This document shows, in pieces, positions 52,085-61,313 of a stretch of 64,000 nucleotides of DNA (position 1 is its first letter; the number at the start of each line of letters is the position of its first letter). The stretch is from Paenibacillus sacheonensis (lineage in GTDB: Bacteria; Bacillota; Bacilli; Paenibacillales; Paenibacillaceae), in assembly GCF_009909195.1 (NCBI RefSeq), contig NZ_JAAAMU010000002.1:1-64000 (forward strand), given 5' to 3'. Under the pieces are notes generated by a model. That model ran no database searches, had not been told where the DNA came from, and worked only from the letters and a program-made list of their open reading frames with translations. Position numbers and translations under genes: made by a program.

Positions 52085-53670
52085 TAACGCTACTGATCGT
52101 GGATGATGAACCGATCGAACGAACGGCGCTGCAGCGCATGGTCCAGGAAGGCATGGACGATATCGTCATCGTCGGCCAGGCCGCCAACGGCCGCGAAGCG
52201 ATCGAAGCGGCGGCGCGGCTGAAGCCGGATCTGATCACGATGGACATCAAGATGCCGGGCATAGGCGGTCTTCAGGCCATCGAGACTATTACCGCGACGG
52301 ATAAACAAGTTAAATTCATCGTGGTCACGGCTTACGACACGTTCGAGTTCGCCCAGCAGGCGCTGCGGCTGGGCGTTCGCGACTACCTGCTGAAGCCGAG
52401 CAAAACCGCGGTCGTCTTGGAAACGATCGGCAGAGTTGCCGACGAGATCCGCGCTTCGCATCGGGACGCGGAGAGCCGGCGCAAGGAACAGGAGCGTCTT
52501 CGCAGGATGCTGCCCGTCGTAGAGGCCGATATCGTCTCGCAGCTGCTGTTCGATTTCGCCCCTTCCGTTCACCTGAACGAAATGATCGATTTGCTCGAAG
52601 CGCCGGAGATGAAGGATGGTTTCGTCATGAACGTCCTGCTGCAGGATCATGGCGGTTCGCAGGAAGGCGCGCCGGGGGATTTCGAGGCGCTTCAGCTGGC
52701 GCTGGCCGGGCAGCTGGAGGCTTCGTCGGTGCACGGCTGGGTCGGCAAAGCGTCCGGCAAGCAAATTCCGCTTATCATATTCAAAGATATCCGCCAGTCT
52801 TACCGCCAAGCAGCCGTCGGCATCGGCAGGACGCTCGTTCAGGCGCTGCGCCGCATGACCGGCGCGGAGCCGTTCATCGGCATCGGCGGGCTGTACGCGG
52901 ATCGGAAAGACATGCGTAAATCCTATCACGAAGCGCTGCTCGCATCCGTCGATCTGTCGCTTCCCGCGCGGTTCCGCTTGTACGAGGACCTGCCGCATCA
53001 TGAGCTTCCGGCAAGCGGCCCTCGTGTCTTGGAGCTCGAGAAATGCGTGCTGGAGGACGTGCGCCGCGGCCATTGGGAGTCGGCCGTATCGGGCGCCTTG
53101 CGGGTCATTGACGTATATGAAACCGCAGGACAGCCGATCGGCATCGCGCAGCAGCGAATCTTCGAGGTGCTGATCGTCCTGACGCGCATGTTGGAGGAGA
53201 TGGGGTACGAGCTGGATAAACCATACTATCCGCATCAGACCTCGGGCTACATGCAGCTGAAGACGGAAACGAGCGTGCTGCTCGGCCGTTTGGCGGAAGC
53301 GACGGCATTAAAGGCGGGCGACATGGAATCGGATCTCGTGACGACGATGAAGACGTTCATCCGGGAGCATGCCCGCGAGAATCTGTCGCTCGAGCGGGTC
53401 GCGGCCGAGATCGACAGGAATCCGTTCTATGTGAGCAAGCTGTTCAAGTCGCATTTCGGGATGAACTATATCGATTACTTGACGGAGTGCCGGATGGAGA
53501 CCGCCAAGCAGCTGATGCAGGACGCGGAGAAGAGCTTGAAAGAAATCACGTACGAGATCGGCTACCATGATCCGAACTATTTCAGCCGGGTATTCAAGAA
53601 GATCGTCGGCTATTCGCCCACGGAATATCGGAAAATGCTGCTTCGTCCGTTGGATAAGAAACTGACGTAG
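52081..53670 (+). CDS. YesN-type response regulator, AraC DNA-binding domain
   Basis: 529 residues. Receiver with VDDEP (about 8-12), phospho-Asp in LITMDIKMPG (about 56) and YLLKPSKT. Linker (about 130-415), then two AraC-type helix-turn-helix motifs near the C-terminus (LERVAAEIDRNPFYVSKLFK and LKEITYEIGYHDPNYFSRVFK, by position about 440-510). The final SPTEYRKML is the AraC signature end. It should activate the xylF/ChvE transport genes that follow. ATG 52081 overlaps the kinase stop. Confidence 0.93.
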   Translation: MITLLIVDDEPIERTALQRMVQEGMDDIVIVGQAANGREAIEAAARLKPDLITMDIKMPGIGGLQAIETITATDKQVKFIVVTAYDTFEFAQQALRLGVRDYLLKPSKTAVVLETIGRVADEIRASHRDAESRRKEQERLRRMLPVVEADIVSQLLFDFAPSVHLNEMIDLLEAPEMKDGFVMNVLLQDHGGSQEGAPGDFEALQLALAGQLEASSVHGWVGKASGKQIPLIIFKDIRQSYRQAAVGIGRTLVQALRRMTGAEPFIGIGGLYADRKDMRKSYHEALLASVDLSLPARFRLYEDLPHHELPASGPRVLELEKCVLEDVRRGHWESAVSGALRVIDVYETAGQPIGIAQQRIFEVLIVLTRMLEEMGYELDKPYYPHQTSGYMQLKTETSVLLGRLAEATALKAGDMESDLVTTMKTFIREHARENLSLERVAAEIDRNPFYVSKLFKSHFGMNYIDYLTECRMETAKQLMQDAEKSLKEITYEIGYHDPNYFSRVFKKIVGYSPTEYRKMLLRPLDKKLT

Positions 53671-53711
53671 GCTGCTTCGGCAGGCAGCTTCACGGGAAGG
53701 AGCGATGAAGG

Positions 53712-54794
53712 ATGAAGCAGAGCTTCAAACAAAGCGGATTGGCCGGCGTATTCACGGTTCTGCTGACGTTGCTCTCCGCGTGTTCTTCCGGCGGGCAAGG
53801 CGCCGGGAGCGGGGCGAAGCCCGCGGCGGAGGACCCGAACCAAGCGGCTGTACGCGAATTGGTCGTCGGCTTGTCGCTCGATACGCTGCTGGAGGAACGC
53901 TGGAAGAAGGACCGGGACCTGTTCAAGGCCGCGGTCGAGAAGCTGGGCGCGAAGGTCGACGTGCAAGCGGCGAACGGCGACGACGCGAAGCAGATCGCGC
54001 AGGCGGAGAACATGATCTCGAAGCATGTGGACGTGCTTGTCGTCGTGCCGCATGATGCCCAGGTATCGGCGGCCATCGTGGCGAAGGCGCATCAAGCCGG
54101 CGTCAAGGTGATCTCGTACGACCGCTTGATCTTGAACGCGGACGTGGACCTGTATGTGTCGTTCGACAATGAGAAAGTCGGCGAGCTGCAGGCGGAGGCG
54201 CTCGTCTCGAAGGTGCCGCGGGGCAATTACGTGCTGATCGAGGGTGCGGATACGGACAACAACGCGCACATGTTCAAGCGGGGGCAGATGAAGGTGCTGC
54301 AGCCCCTTGTCGACCGCGGCGACATTCAGATCGTGTACGACCAGTTCACGAAAGAATGGAAGCCGGTCAACGCGCTGGCGAACATGAAGACGGCGCTCGC
54401 CGCGAACCGCGATGCGATCGACGCGGTCATCGCGGCGAACGACGGAACGGCTGGCGGCGTCGTAGGCGCCTTGGCGGAACGGCGGCTGGCGGGAACGACG
54501 CCCGTCACCGGCATGGATGCGGAGCTGGCTGCCGCGCAGCGGATCGTGGAAGGGACGCAGACGATGACCGTGTACAAACCGATCCGCAAGCTGGCCGAGA
54601 CGGCTGCCGCGCTCGCCGTGCAGATGGCCGAGGGCAAGAAAGTTAGCACGGACAAGACCGTGTTCAACAAGAAAATCGACGTGCCGGCCATCCTGCTCGA
54701 GCCGATTGCCGTGAATCGGACGAATATCGATGCGACGATTATCGCGGACGGCTTTCACAGCCGGGAGGACGTTTACCGCAACGTGGACAACTAG
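53712..54794 (+). CDS. xylF: D-xylose-binding lipoprotein XylF
   Basis: 360 residues. Lipobox LLSAC (Cys about 24) and a short linker, then a type I sugar-binding fold that follows Escherichia coli XylF closely from memory. Examples are LEERWKKDRDLFKAAVEKLGAK, ISYDRLILNADVDLYVSFDN and EGTQTMTVYKPIRKLAETAA (given as segments). It captures extracellular D-xylose. No ATPase or permease directly follows; after a terminator come a second binding protein and one ATPase/permease pair, which may serve both. ATG 53712 follows GGAAGGAG at 9 nt. Confidence 0.9.
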   Translation: MKQSFKQSGLAGVFTVLLTLLSACSSGGQGAGSGAKPAAEDPNQAAVRELVVGLSLDTLLEERWKKDRDLFKAAVEKLGAKVDVQAANGDDAKQIAQAENMISKHVDVLVVVPHDAQVSAAIVAKAHQAGVKVISYDRLILNADVDLYVSFDNEKVGELQAEALVSKVPRGNYVLIEGADTDNNAHMFKRGQMKVLQPLVDRGDIQIVYDQFTKEWKPVNALANMKTALAANRDAIDAVIAANDGTAGGVVGALAERRLAGTTPVTGMDAELAAAQRIVEGTQTMTVYKPIRKLAETAAALAVQMAEGKKVSTDKTVFNKKIDVPAILLEPIAVNRTNIDATIIADGFHSREDVYRNVDN

Positions 54795-54812
54795 GCGATG
54801 GATGTTACGGAA

Positions 54813-54855
54813 AGAACGGCGTTTCTGCTGCCAAGCAGAGACGCCGTTCTTTTTG
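54813..54855 (+). terminator. Terminator after xylF
   Basis: A 17-bp stem (54813-54829 region with 54834-54850: AGAACGGCGT-T-TCTGCT with its complement) and CTTTTT. It separates the sensor/xylF unit from the next transport unit. Confidence 0.85.
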
Positions 54856-54964
54856 CTTTTCCGGCATGACTCATTGAGAGATAGACGAAGCCTGGAATGC
54901 CGGGTGCGCGTATACGGACAAGCCCATGTCAAAATAGTATAGGCAGTATGAAAAAAGTGCTATA

Positions 54965-55021
54965 AGAGAGCGCTTTCAGCTGCGGCGTCCGATGCTATAG
55001 TTGGATTTGTAAGCGCTTCAG
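54965..55021 (+). promoter_or_regulatory. Promoter of the ChvE-like transport operon with two cre-like sites
   Basis: Extended -10 TGC-TATAGT (54993-55001). AGAGAGCGCTTTCA (54965-54978) covers the -35 region and TGTAAGCGCTTCAG (55008-55021) covers the expected start of transcription. Each matches the cre consensus TGNAANCGNTNNCA at all but two fixed positions. Catabolite repression by CcpA is likely. Confidence 0.65.
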
Positions 55022-55051
55022 ACATTTTCGATATCGAGAGGGGTAACACAA

Positions 55052-56155
55052 ATGGGAAAAGGCTTGAAACGGATCTCGCTGCTGCTCGTGATCGTGATCT
55101 TAGCGGTCGCCGTGGCGGCATGCGGTAAAAACGGAGGCAGCAAAGTGAGCGTCGGCATCGTGCTTCCGACGAAAGACGAGCCGCGCTGGGTACAAGATGA
55201 GCAGCGCTTCAAGGATGCGCTGAAGGGGACGGATTATTCGACTGAAATTTTGTTCAGTCAAGGTTCTTCGGCGAAAGAGAAAGAAAACGTGGAAACGTTG
55301 ATCAATAAAGGGATTCAAGTTCTGATCATCTGCCCGCAGGACGGTGCCGCGGCGGCGGGCGCGGTAGAGTCGGCGAAGAAAGCCGGCATCAAAGTCATCT
55401 CTTATGACCGCCTCATCACCAACACCGACGCCGTCGACTACTACGTCACGTTCGACAGCGTGGAAGTAGGCAAAGCGCAGGCGCAGTACCTGGTCGACCA
55501 TGCCAAAGGCAGCGGCGAGCCGCTCTACCTGTACGCCGGCGCTTCTTCCGATAACAACGCCTTCCTGTTCTTCCAAGGCGCGTGGACGGTGCTTCAGCCG
55601 AAAATCGCGGACGGCACGTTCAAAATCGCGAACTCCAGCGAAGCCGAAGGCTTGAAAGGCAAAGCCGAGCTGTCCCGCGACGAAATGAGCAAAATCATCG
55701 GTCAAGTCACGACGAACTGGGATGCCAACGAAGCCAAGAACAAAGCGCAAACGCATCTGACGGCCGCAGCGGCGGACATGAAGGGCGACGTTGCGATCTT
55801 GGCGCCGAATGACGGCACCGCTCGTTCCATCGCCGACGTATTCGCCTCGGATTCGGCCATCAAGAGCTATGTCGTCAGCGGTCAAGACGCGGAGCAGGCT
55901 TCCGTTCAGTACGTGATCGACGGCAAGCAGTCGATGACGGTATTCAAGGACGTGCGCAGCTTGGTCAAGGATGCCATGGGCATGGCAGTCGCCCTCCTCG
56001 AAGGCAATGCGCCCGATACGACGGGCTCGTACAACAACGGCAAAATCGACGTGAAAGCGAAGCAAACGGAAGTCATCGTCGTCGACAAAGACAACGTGAA
56101 AGAAAAGCTGATCGATTCCGAATATTACAAAGCCAGCGATTTCACAGGACTGTAA
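55052..56155 (+). CDS. Multiple-monosaccharide-binding lipoprotein (ChvE-like)
   Basis: 367 residues. Lipobox VAAC (Cys about 24). The type I binding fold opens VSVGIVLPTKDEPRW and contains GIKVISYDRLITNTDAVDYY and SGQDAEQASVQYVIDGKQSM, typical of ChvE/GguA-system binding proteins for arabinose, xylose, galactose and glucose. It is followed by its ATPase and permease. It is a paralogue of the upstream XylF but clearly distinct. ATG 55052 is preceded by GAGAGGGG at suitable spacing. It is probably induced by the three-component system and catabolite-repressed. Confidence 0.9.
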   Translation: MGKGLKRISLLLVIVILAVAVAACGKNGGSKVSVGIVLPTKDEPRWVQDEQRFKDALKGTDYSTEILFSQGSSAKEKENVETLINKGIQVLIICPQDGAAAAGAVESAKKAGIKVISYDRLITNTDAVDYYVTFDSVEVGKAQAQYLVDHAKGSGEPLYLYAGASSDNNAFLFFQGAWTVLQPKIADGTFKIANSSEAEGLKGKAELSRDEMSKIIGQVTTNWDANEAKNKAQTHLTAAAADMKGDVAILAPNDGTARSIADVFASDSAIKSYVVSGQDAEQASVQYVIDGKQSMTVFKDVRSLVKDAMGMAVALLEGNAPDTTGSYNNGKIDVKAKQTEVIVVDKDNVKEKLIDSEYYKASDFTGL

Positions 56156-56249
56156 GCGCAGCACCGATTTCCCTGCGGAGAAGCGGCGGCGGATGCAAGT
56201 CTCTCGCTGCTTCTCGTTCGCGGGAATGGTCCCGTTAGGAGCGATAAAC

Positions 56250-57770
56250 ATGAGCAAACCGATTTTGGAAATGAAGGAAATCTCGAAGGGGTTTACGGGA
56301 GTCAAAGCGCTCTCCGCCGTGAATTTCAAGGTCGAGCAGGGCGAGATTCATTGTTTGATCGGCGAGAACGGCGCAGGCAAATCGACGCTGATGAAGGTGC
56401 TGAGCGGCGTTTACCCGCATGGCACGTACAAGGGAGACATCGTGTTCGAGGGCAGCGTGCAAAGCTTCGCCAGGATCAGCGACAGCGTCAAGGCGGGGAT
56501 CGCCATTATTTATCAGGAGCTCGCGCTGTTCCCCGATTTGACGGTGTACGAAAATATTTTCGCGGGCAACGAGATTACCCAAGGCGCCGTCGTGAACTGG
56601 AACCGAACGATCGTCCAGGCGAAGGAAATGCTGCGGAAAGTAAAACTGAACGTCAATCCCGAGACGAAGATCAAAGATCTGGGCGTCGGCAAGCAGCAAT
56701 TGGTCGAAATCGCAAAGGCGTTAAGCAAGGACGTGAAGCTGCTTATTCTCGACGAGCCGACGGCCGCGCTGAACGAGGACGACAGCGAGAACCTGCTGAC
56801 GCTCCTGCGCGAGCTGAAACAGCAGGGCATCACATGCATTATGATCTCCCACAAATTGAAGGAAGTCATCGCGATCGCGGACAAAGCAACCGTGCTCCGC
56901 GACGGCCGGACGATCTGCACGCTGGACGCGTCCAAAGGCGAAATTACCGAGAGCGTCATCATCAAAAACATGGTAGGGCGCGAAATCGACGATATTTATC
57001 CGAAACGGACGAACCGCAGCTTCGGCGAGAACGTGCTTGAAATCCGCAATTGGAGGGCATACGACGCCAAGCTTGGCAGGAACGTCGTCAAGAACGTCGA
57101 TCTCCACGTGAAAAAAGGCGAAATCGTCGGCATCGCCGGCTTGATGGGCTCCGGAAGAACGGAATTGGCGCTGAGCTTGTTCGGCAATCCGAAGTCGTAT
57201 AAATTGCAGGGCGACCTGCTGCTGGAAGGGAAAACTCGCAGCTTCAAGCATACGCGGGACGCCATCAAGGCGGGCATCGCTTACGTGACGGAGGATCGCA
57301 AGGGCGACGGCTTGTTCCTGATCCAGGATATCAAGAACAACATCTCGGCAGCCAATCTGGAAGCGGTCGCTTCGCGCGGCATCATCAACGGCAACGAGGA
57401 AGTGAAGGTCGCGAACGGCTATAAGCAGTCGATGAATATCAAGGCGCCGTCCGTCGAACAGATCGTCGGCAATCTCAGCGGCGGCAATCAGCAGAAGGTG
57501 TCGCTCGGCAAATGGCTGTTCGTCGGTCCGAAGCTGCTCATCCTGGACGAACCGACGCGCGGCATCGACGTCGGCGCCAAATTCGAAATTTATACGATCA
57601 TGAACAAGCTGATCAGCGAAGGCATGAGCATCATCATGATCTCGTCCGAGCTGGGCGAGGTGCTCGGCATGAGCGACCGCGTGTACGTCATGGCGGAAGG
57701 AAGAATAACGGGCGAGCTGTCCATCGAGGATGCCGACCAAGAGAAGATCATGCATTTTGCAACGCAATAG
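56250..57770 (+). CDS. mmsA: Multiple-monosaccharide ABC transporter ATP-binding protein (two ATPase domains)
   Basis: 506 residues, the CUT2 type with tandem ATPase domains. Domain 1: Walker A GENGAGKST (about 38-46), LGVGKQQLVEIAKAL signature region, LLILDEPTAAL. Domain 2 (about 265-500): degenerate Walker A GLMGSGRTE, signature LSGGNQQKV, LLILDEPTRGID. The first domain carries the intact P-loop; the second has Arg instead of Lys, as is normal for RbsA/XylG/MmsA. ATG 56250 follows TTAGGAGCG; the longer frame upstream (from 56193) has no ribosome site. It energises the permease next to it. Confidence 0.93.
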   Translation: MSKPILEMKEISKGFTGVKALSAVNFKVEQGEIHCLIGENGAGKSTLMKVLSGVYPHGTYKGDIVFEGSVQSFARISDSVKAGIAIIYQELALFPDLTVYENIFAGNEITQGAVVNWNRTIVQAKEMLRKVKLNVNPETKIKDLGVGKQQLVEIAKALSKDVKLLILDEPTAALNEDDSENLLTLLRELKQQGITCIMISHKLKEVIAIADKATVLRDGRTICTLDASKGEITESVIIKNMVGREIDDIYPKRTNRSFGENVLEIRNWRAYDAKLGRNVVKNVDLHVKKGEIVGIAGLMGSGRTELALSLFGNPKSYKLQGDLLLEGKTRSFKHTRDAIKAGIAYVTEDRKGDGLFLIQDIKNNISAANLEAVASRGIINGNEEVKVANGYKQSMNIKAPSVEQIVGNLSGGNQQKVSLGKWLFVGPKLLILDEPTRGIDVGAKFEIYTIMNKLISEGMSIIMISSELGEVLGMSDRVYVMAEGRITGELSIEDADQEKIMHFATQ

Positions 57771-57781
57771 GGGGAAGACAG

Positions 57782-58957
57782 ATGAATTTATACAAGGAAG
57801 CCAGATCATTGATCAAAGTCAACATTCGTGAATACGGGATGTACATCGCGTTATTCGTCATTATGCTTACCTTCTCCATCATGACGGACGGCCTGTTCAT
57901 GTCTTCGCGGAATATCAGCAATCTGTTGGACGCGACGGGCTATATCGCCGTGCTGGCCGTCGGGATGACGCTCGTCATCGTCATTCGGCATATCGATCTC
58001 TCCGTCGGCTTCGCCGCGGGGTTCATGGGCGCCATCGCCGCCATCTTCATGTCGCAGCTCGGCGTTCCGTTCTACTTCACGATTCCGATCATTCTCGTGA
58101 TGGGCGTCGTGATCGGGATGTTCAACGGATTTCTCGTCGCTCAACTCGGAATTCCGTCGTTCGTCGCCTCGCTGGCCGGCATGCTCATCTTCAGGGGCGC
58201 GCTGCTGCGGGTAACGGAGAAGACCGGCACGATCAACGTCGACGACGACCATTTCAACGCCATCGGCAACGGGTACATTCCGTCGCTTGCGACGGTTGGC
58301 GGGCTGAACCTGCTCTCCCTGATCTTCGGTGCCGTCGTCATTATCTTCTATCTGTACAGCGAGTTCTCGAAGCGTCGCAACAAGCTGCGCTACAACTTCG
58401 AAGTCATCTCCGGCGGCATGTTTGCCGTGAAACTGGTATTCGTCTCTGCCATCATTGCATATATCACGTACATTATCGCGGGATATAACGGCTTCTCGTG
58501 GACCGTTATCATCATGCTCCTGATCGTCGTCATCTATCACTTCCTTACGACGCAAACCGTGCTTGGGCGGCATATTTACGCCGTCGGAAGCAACCCGGAA
58601 GCGGCGCATCTGAGCGGGATCAGCGTGAAGAAAATCACGTATATCGTATTCGGCTCGATGGGCATGCTGTCCGCATTGTCCGGCATCTTGTTTACGGCCC
58701 GGCTGCAATCGGCGACGACGACGGCAGGCACCCTGTTCGAGCTCGATGCGATCGCCGCAGCCTATGTAGGCGGCGTATCCGCGGCCGGCGGCGTCGGCAA
58801 AGTGACGGGCTCCATCATCGGCGCGATCGTCATGGCTTCCTTGTCAAGCGGCATGAACCTGCTGGGCGTCGGCATTTCGTACCAGTACATGATCCGCGGC
58901 GCGGTGCTCGCGATCGCCGTCATCTTCGACGTCATGACCCGCAAGCAAAGAGCGTAA
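57782..58957 (+). CDS. mmsB: Multiple-monosaccharide ABC transporter permease
   Basis: 391 residues, about ten to eleven helices. CUT2 hallmarks are GMTLVIVIRHIDLSVG (about 61-76), PSFVASLAGMLIFRG and AVGSNPEAAHLSGI (about 263-276, the ATPase-coupling region). The extra central segment (about 180-230) distinguishes MmsB/GguB/XylH from RbsC. ATG 57782 follows GGGGGAAGA 11 nt after the ATPase stop. It is the last gene of the operon. Confidence 0.93.
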   Translation: MNLYKEARSLIKVNIREYGMYIALFVIMLTFSIMTDGLFMSSRNISNLLDATGYIAVLAVGMTLVIVIRHIDLSVGFAAGFMGAIAAIFMSQLGVPFYFTIPIILVMGVVIGMFNGFLVAQLGIPSFVASLAGMLIFRGALLRVTEKTGTINVDDDHFNAIGNGYIPSLATVGGLNLLSLIFGAVVIIFYLYSEFSKRRNKLRYNFEVISGGMFAVKLVFVSAIIAYITYIIAGYNGFSWTVIIMLLIVVIYHFLTTQTVLGRHIYAVGSNPEAAHLSGISVKKITYIVFGSMGMLSALSGILFTARLQSATTTAGTLFELDAIAAAYVGGVSAAGGVGKVTGSIIGAIVMASLSSGMNLLGVGISYQYMIRGAVLAIAVIFDVMTRKQRA

Positions 58958-58969
58958 CGCGTTCGTAAT

Positions 58970-59007
58970 ACGGCCGGCGACTGTTGCGAAACAGCCGCCG
59001 GCCGTTT
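58970..59007 (+). terminator. GC-rich hairpin ending the pentose transport operon
   Basis: ACGGCCGGCG + CTGTT pair with AACAG + CGCCGGCCGT across one A-C mismatch (58970-59005), closed by the GNRA tetraloop GCGA. Only TTT follows, so the T tract is short. Confidence 0.65.
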
Positions 59008-59089
59008 GCGTTCTAGGGTCGGGCATTGCGAAGTTCCGCATGCACGAATGCCGGCGAGAATAAAGTTGGTCGAAAATCCAAAATAGCTC

Positions 59090-59118
59090 ATGACATCCCC
59101 ATGCCAGTGTGGTACCAT
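59090..59118 (+). promoter_or_regulatory. Promoter of the GGDEF gene
   Basis: ATGACA (59090-59095), a 17-bp spacer and TACCAT (59113-59118), 63 bp before the start codon. Confidence 0.5.
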
Positions 59119-59180
59119 GAAATCGACTTTTTTCGCCTAATAGTTACAAAAATCCACAATGAACTTCATGGGAGCTGACG

Positions 59181-60746
59181 ATGGGGTCTTCACTTACGAT
59201 GTATATTTCGCTTGTCGCGACCTCGGGCGTATTTACGCTGTTTCTCTGTTTATATGCCTATTTGAAGCGAGAAGAAATGGCCGGCGCAAGGACGTTCATG
59301 CTGTATACGACCGCGCAGGCCATTTATATTTTTTCGGTGGCGTTCGGCATGGCAAGCAGTACGCTGCAAGACATTGAGAACTGGAATATCGTCCAGTATG
59401 TCGGAATGGCGCCTGCGCCTGCGCTCGGCCTGATCGTCGTGCTGCAATATACCGGCAAGACCGTGTCCCGCAGGATGGCGGCGGCGCTGTTCGCGATCCC
59501 GGTCCTGTCCATCGTCATGGTTGCCACGAACGAGTATCATCATTTGTTTTATAAGTCGCTAAGCGTCCGTGCAGGCTCGTCGCTGCCGTTCACAGATATT
59601 GTTATCGGCCAATTCTATGTCGTGCACGGCGCGTTCACGTTCGGTTCCATGCTGGCCGGCGTCGTGCTGCTCGTTCGCAAATGGCAGAGCACGAAGAAAG
59701 CCTACCGCCTGCAGCTCGTGACGCTGATCGTCGGGCAGTTTCTCCCTATGGCGGGAGCGTTCGTCTATTTGATGGGCATGGTTCCGAACGGGATGGATCC
59801 GGTACCGGTCATCCTGTGCGTCACGTCGGCGATGTACATCTGGGCGATCGTTTCCACGCGGATGCTGACGATCGTTCCGATCGCCAAGGAAAGCATCTTC
59901 GAGAGCATGGGGGACGGCGTCATCGTGCTTGACAGCGCGGACCGTCTGATCGATTTCAACGGCGCCGCCAGCCGCATGCTGCCAGGACTCGGCGTCGGCC
60001 TGATCGGCCGGACTTTGGATGAAGCGTGGATCGCAATGACCGGCTCGCCGTTTCCGCTGAACACGCATGCGGACGTCGAGCAGGAGGCCATGAGGTGGCA
60101 GGCTAAGGACGGTTCCTATGCCTTCTACCAAGTTCGTACGTCCGTCGTGCGCGGCCGAGTCGGCGAATCCATCGGCAGTCTCTTGATGCTCATCGACGTG
60201 ACGGAGCCGCGGAGATTGCAGGAGCAGCTGGAACGGCTGGCTTATCATGACGGCTTGACGAAGCTGCTGAACCGTACGTCGTTCATCTATCGCGGCAAGC
60301 AGCTGCTCAGGGAAGCGCAGGAGAGCGGAACTCCGGCATCGGTCGTGCTGTTCGACATCGACTTCTTCAAGCGCATCAACGATACGTACGGGCATGAGAC
60401 CGGCGACTTCGCGATTCAGCATGTGGCTTCCGTCGTCAATCGGCTGCTTCCCCCGAATGCGTTGTTCGCCAGATACGGCGGGGAGGAGTTCGTTTTCTTC
60501 CTTCCCGCGGCAGCGCGATCGGGAGCGGGGGAATTGGCGGACCGAATCCGCGCCGCGCTTGCCGCCGAGCCGCTTCAAGCGGACGGCGAGACGATCGCCA
60601 TCACGGCAAGCTTCGGGGTATCGCAGTCCGGCAGCGACGGCGCGACGCTGCAGGCGCTGCTGAAGAACGCGGATATGGCGCTGTATGAGGCGAAGCGGGA
60701 GGGACGTAACCGCGTTCGCTTGTTCGAGGAAGCGTATCCGGCGTGA
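59181..60746 (+). CDS. 7TM-PAS-GGDEF diguanylate cyclase
   Basis: 521 residues. The N-terminal seven-helix sensor (about 7-232) is of the kind found in histidine kinases (HisKA_7TM). A PAS domain (about 238-345) carries GDGVIVLDSADRLIDFNGAA. The GGDEF domain (about 352-515) has YHDGLTKLLNRTSF, FDIDFFKRINDTYGH and active-site RYGGEEF. All catalytic residues for cyclic-di-GMP synthesis are present. The RxxD inhibitory site five residues before GGEEF is absent (PPNALFA), so product inhibition is not expected. ATG 59181 follows GGGAGC. Confidence 0.92.
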   Translation: MGSSLTMYISLVATSGVFTLFLCLYAYLKREEMAGARTFMLYTTAQAIYIFSVAFGMASSTLQDIENWNIVQYVGMAPAPALGLIVVLQYTGKTVSRRMAAALFAIPVLSIVMVATNEYHHLFYKSLSVRAGSSLPFTDIVIGQFYVVHGAFTFGSMLAGVVLLVRKWQSTKKAYRLQLVTLIVGQFLPMAGAFVYLMGMVPNGMDPVPVILCVTSAMYIWAIVSTRMLTIVPIAKESIFESMGDGVIVLDSADRLIDFNGAASRMLPGLGVGLIGRTLDEAWIAMTGSPFPLNTHADVEQEAMRWQAKDGSYAFYQVRTSVVRGRVGESIGSLLMLIDVTEPRRLQEQLERLAYHDGLTKLLNRTSFIYRGKQLLREAQESGTPASVVLFDIDFFKRINDTYGHETGDFAIQHVASVVNRLLPPNALFARYGGEEFVFFLPAAARSGAGELADRIRAALAAEPLQADGETIAITASFGVSQSGSDGATLQALLKNADMALYEAKREGRNRVRLFEEAYPA

Positions 60747-60758
60747 AAGCAAGGCAAG

Positions 60759-60791
60759 GAGAAGGGGGCGGCTGCGGCTGCCTTCTTTTTT
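60759..60791 (+). terminator. Terminator of the GGDEF gene
   Basis: GAAGG (60761-60765) pairs with CCTTC (60781-60785), with GC-rich inner pairing, followed by TTTTTT. Confidence 0.65.
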
Positions 60792-60827
60792 CATTGCAGG
60801 TTCCGGTGGTGGCTGGAATAACCGGAT

Positions 60828-61286
60828 TCAGAGCTCCAACCCCGTACCCTGCTTGAATCTTCGGATCACCATATGCGTATTGACCCCTACGATCCCCTCC
60901 AGCACATAGATCTTCTTGAATAGGAACTGCTCCAGCGCGCGTTCGTCCTGAAGAAGGGCATGCATATGCAGCAAGCTGGGTCCCGTCATCTGATAGATGC
61001 TGATCACCTCCGGCTCTCGCGACAGCAGATCTCCCGCCTGCTCCACGAATCTTGGCTCTACCTCCACCTCGAAGAAAGCGGAGACGAACTTTCCTAATCG
61101 CGCCGCGTTCAGCCGAACCGTAAAATTCTCGATAATGCCGTCCTCGATCAGCGCATCCACGCGCTTCTGGATCGCAACGCGCGATAGACTCAGCAGCTCG
61201 CCGATTTTGGAATAGGACATTCTTCCGTTCTCGTGCAGCAAGCGGATAATATCTTGGTCGATTGCATCCATTTGAGGCAGAAACAT
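60828..61286 (-). CDS. Lrp/AsnC-family transcriptional regulator
   Basis: 152 residues. N-terminal helix-turn-helix (about 5-55: IDQDIIRLLHENGRMSYSKI then LSLSRVAIQKRVDALIEDGI) and the RAM ligand-binding domain (about 65-145). The starting MDAIDQDIIRLL is typical of the family. ATG 61286 has GGGGAG 8 nt upstream; the ATG at 61292 and GTG at 61295 overlap it. It is divergent from an amidohydrolase and Rieske oxygenase gene pair that it probably controls; the shared gap holds two inverted repeats. Confidence 0.92.
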   Translation of the reverse strand: MFLPQMDAIDQDIIRLLHENGRMSYSKIGELLSLSRVAIQKRVDALIEDGIIENFTVRLNAARLGKFVSAFFEVEVEPRFVEQAGDLLSREPEVISIYQMTGPSLLHMHALLQDERALEQFLFKKIYVLEGIVGVNTHMVIRRFKQGTGLEL

Positions 61287-61313
61287 AGGCATCACTCCCC
61301 GAAAAAATAAAAT

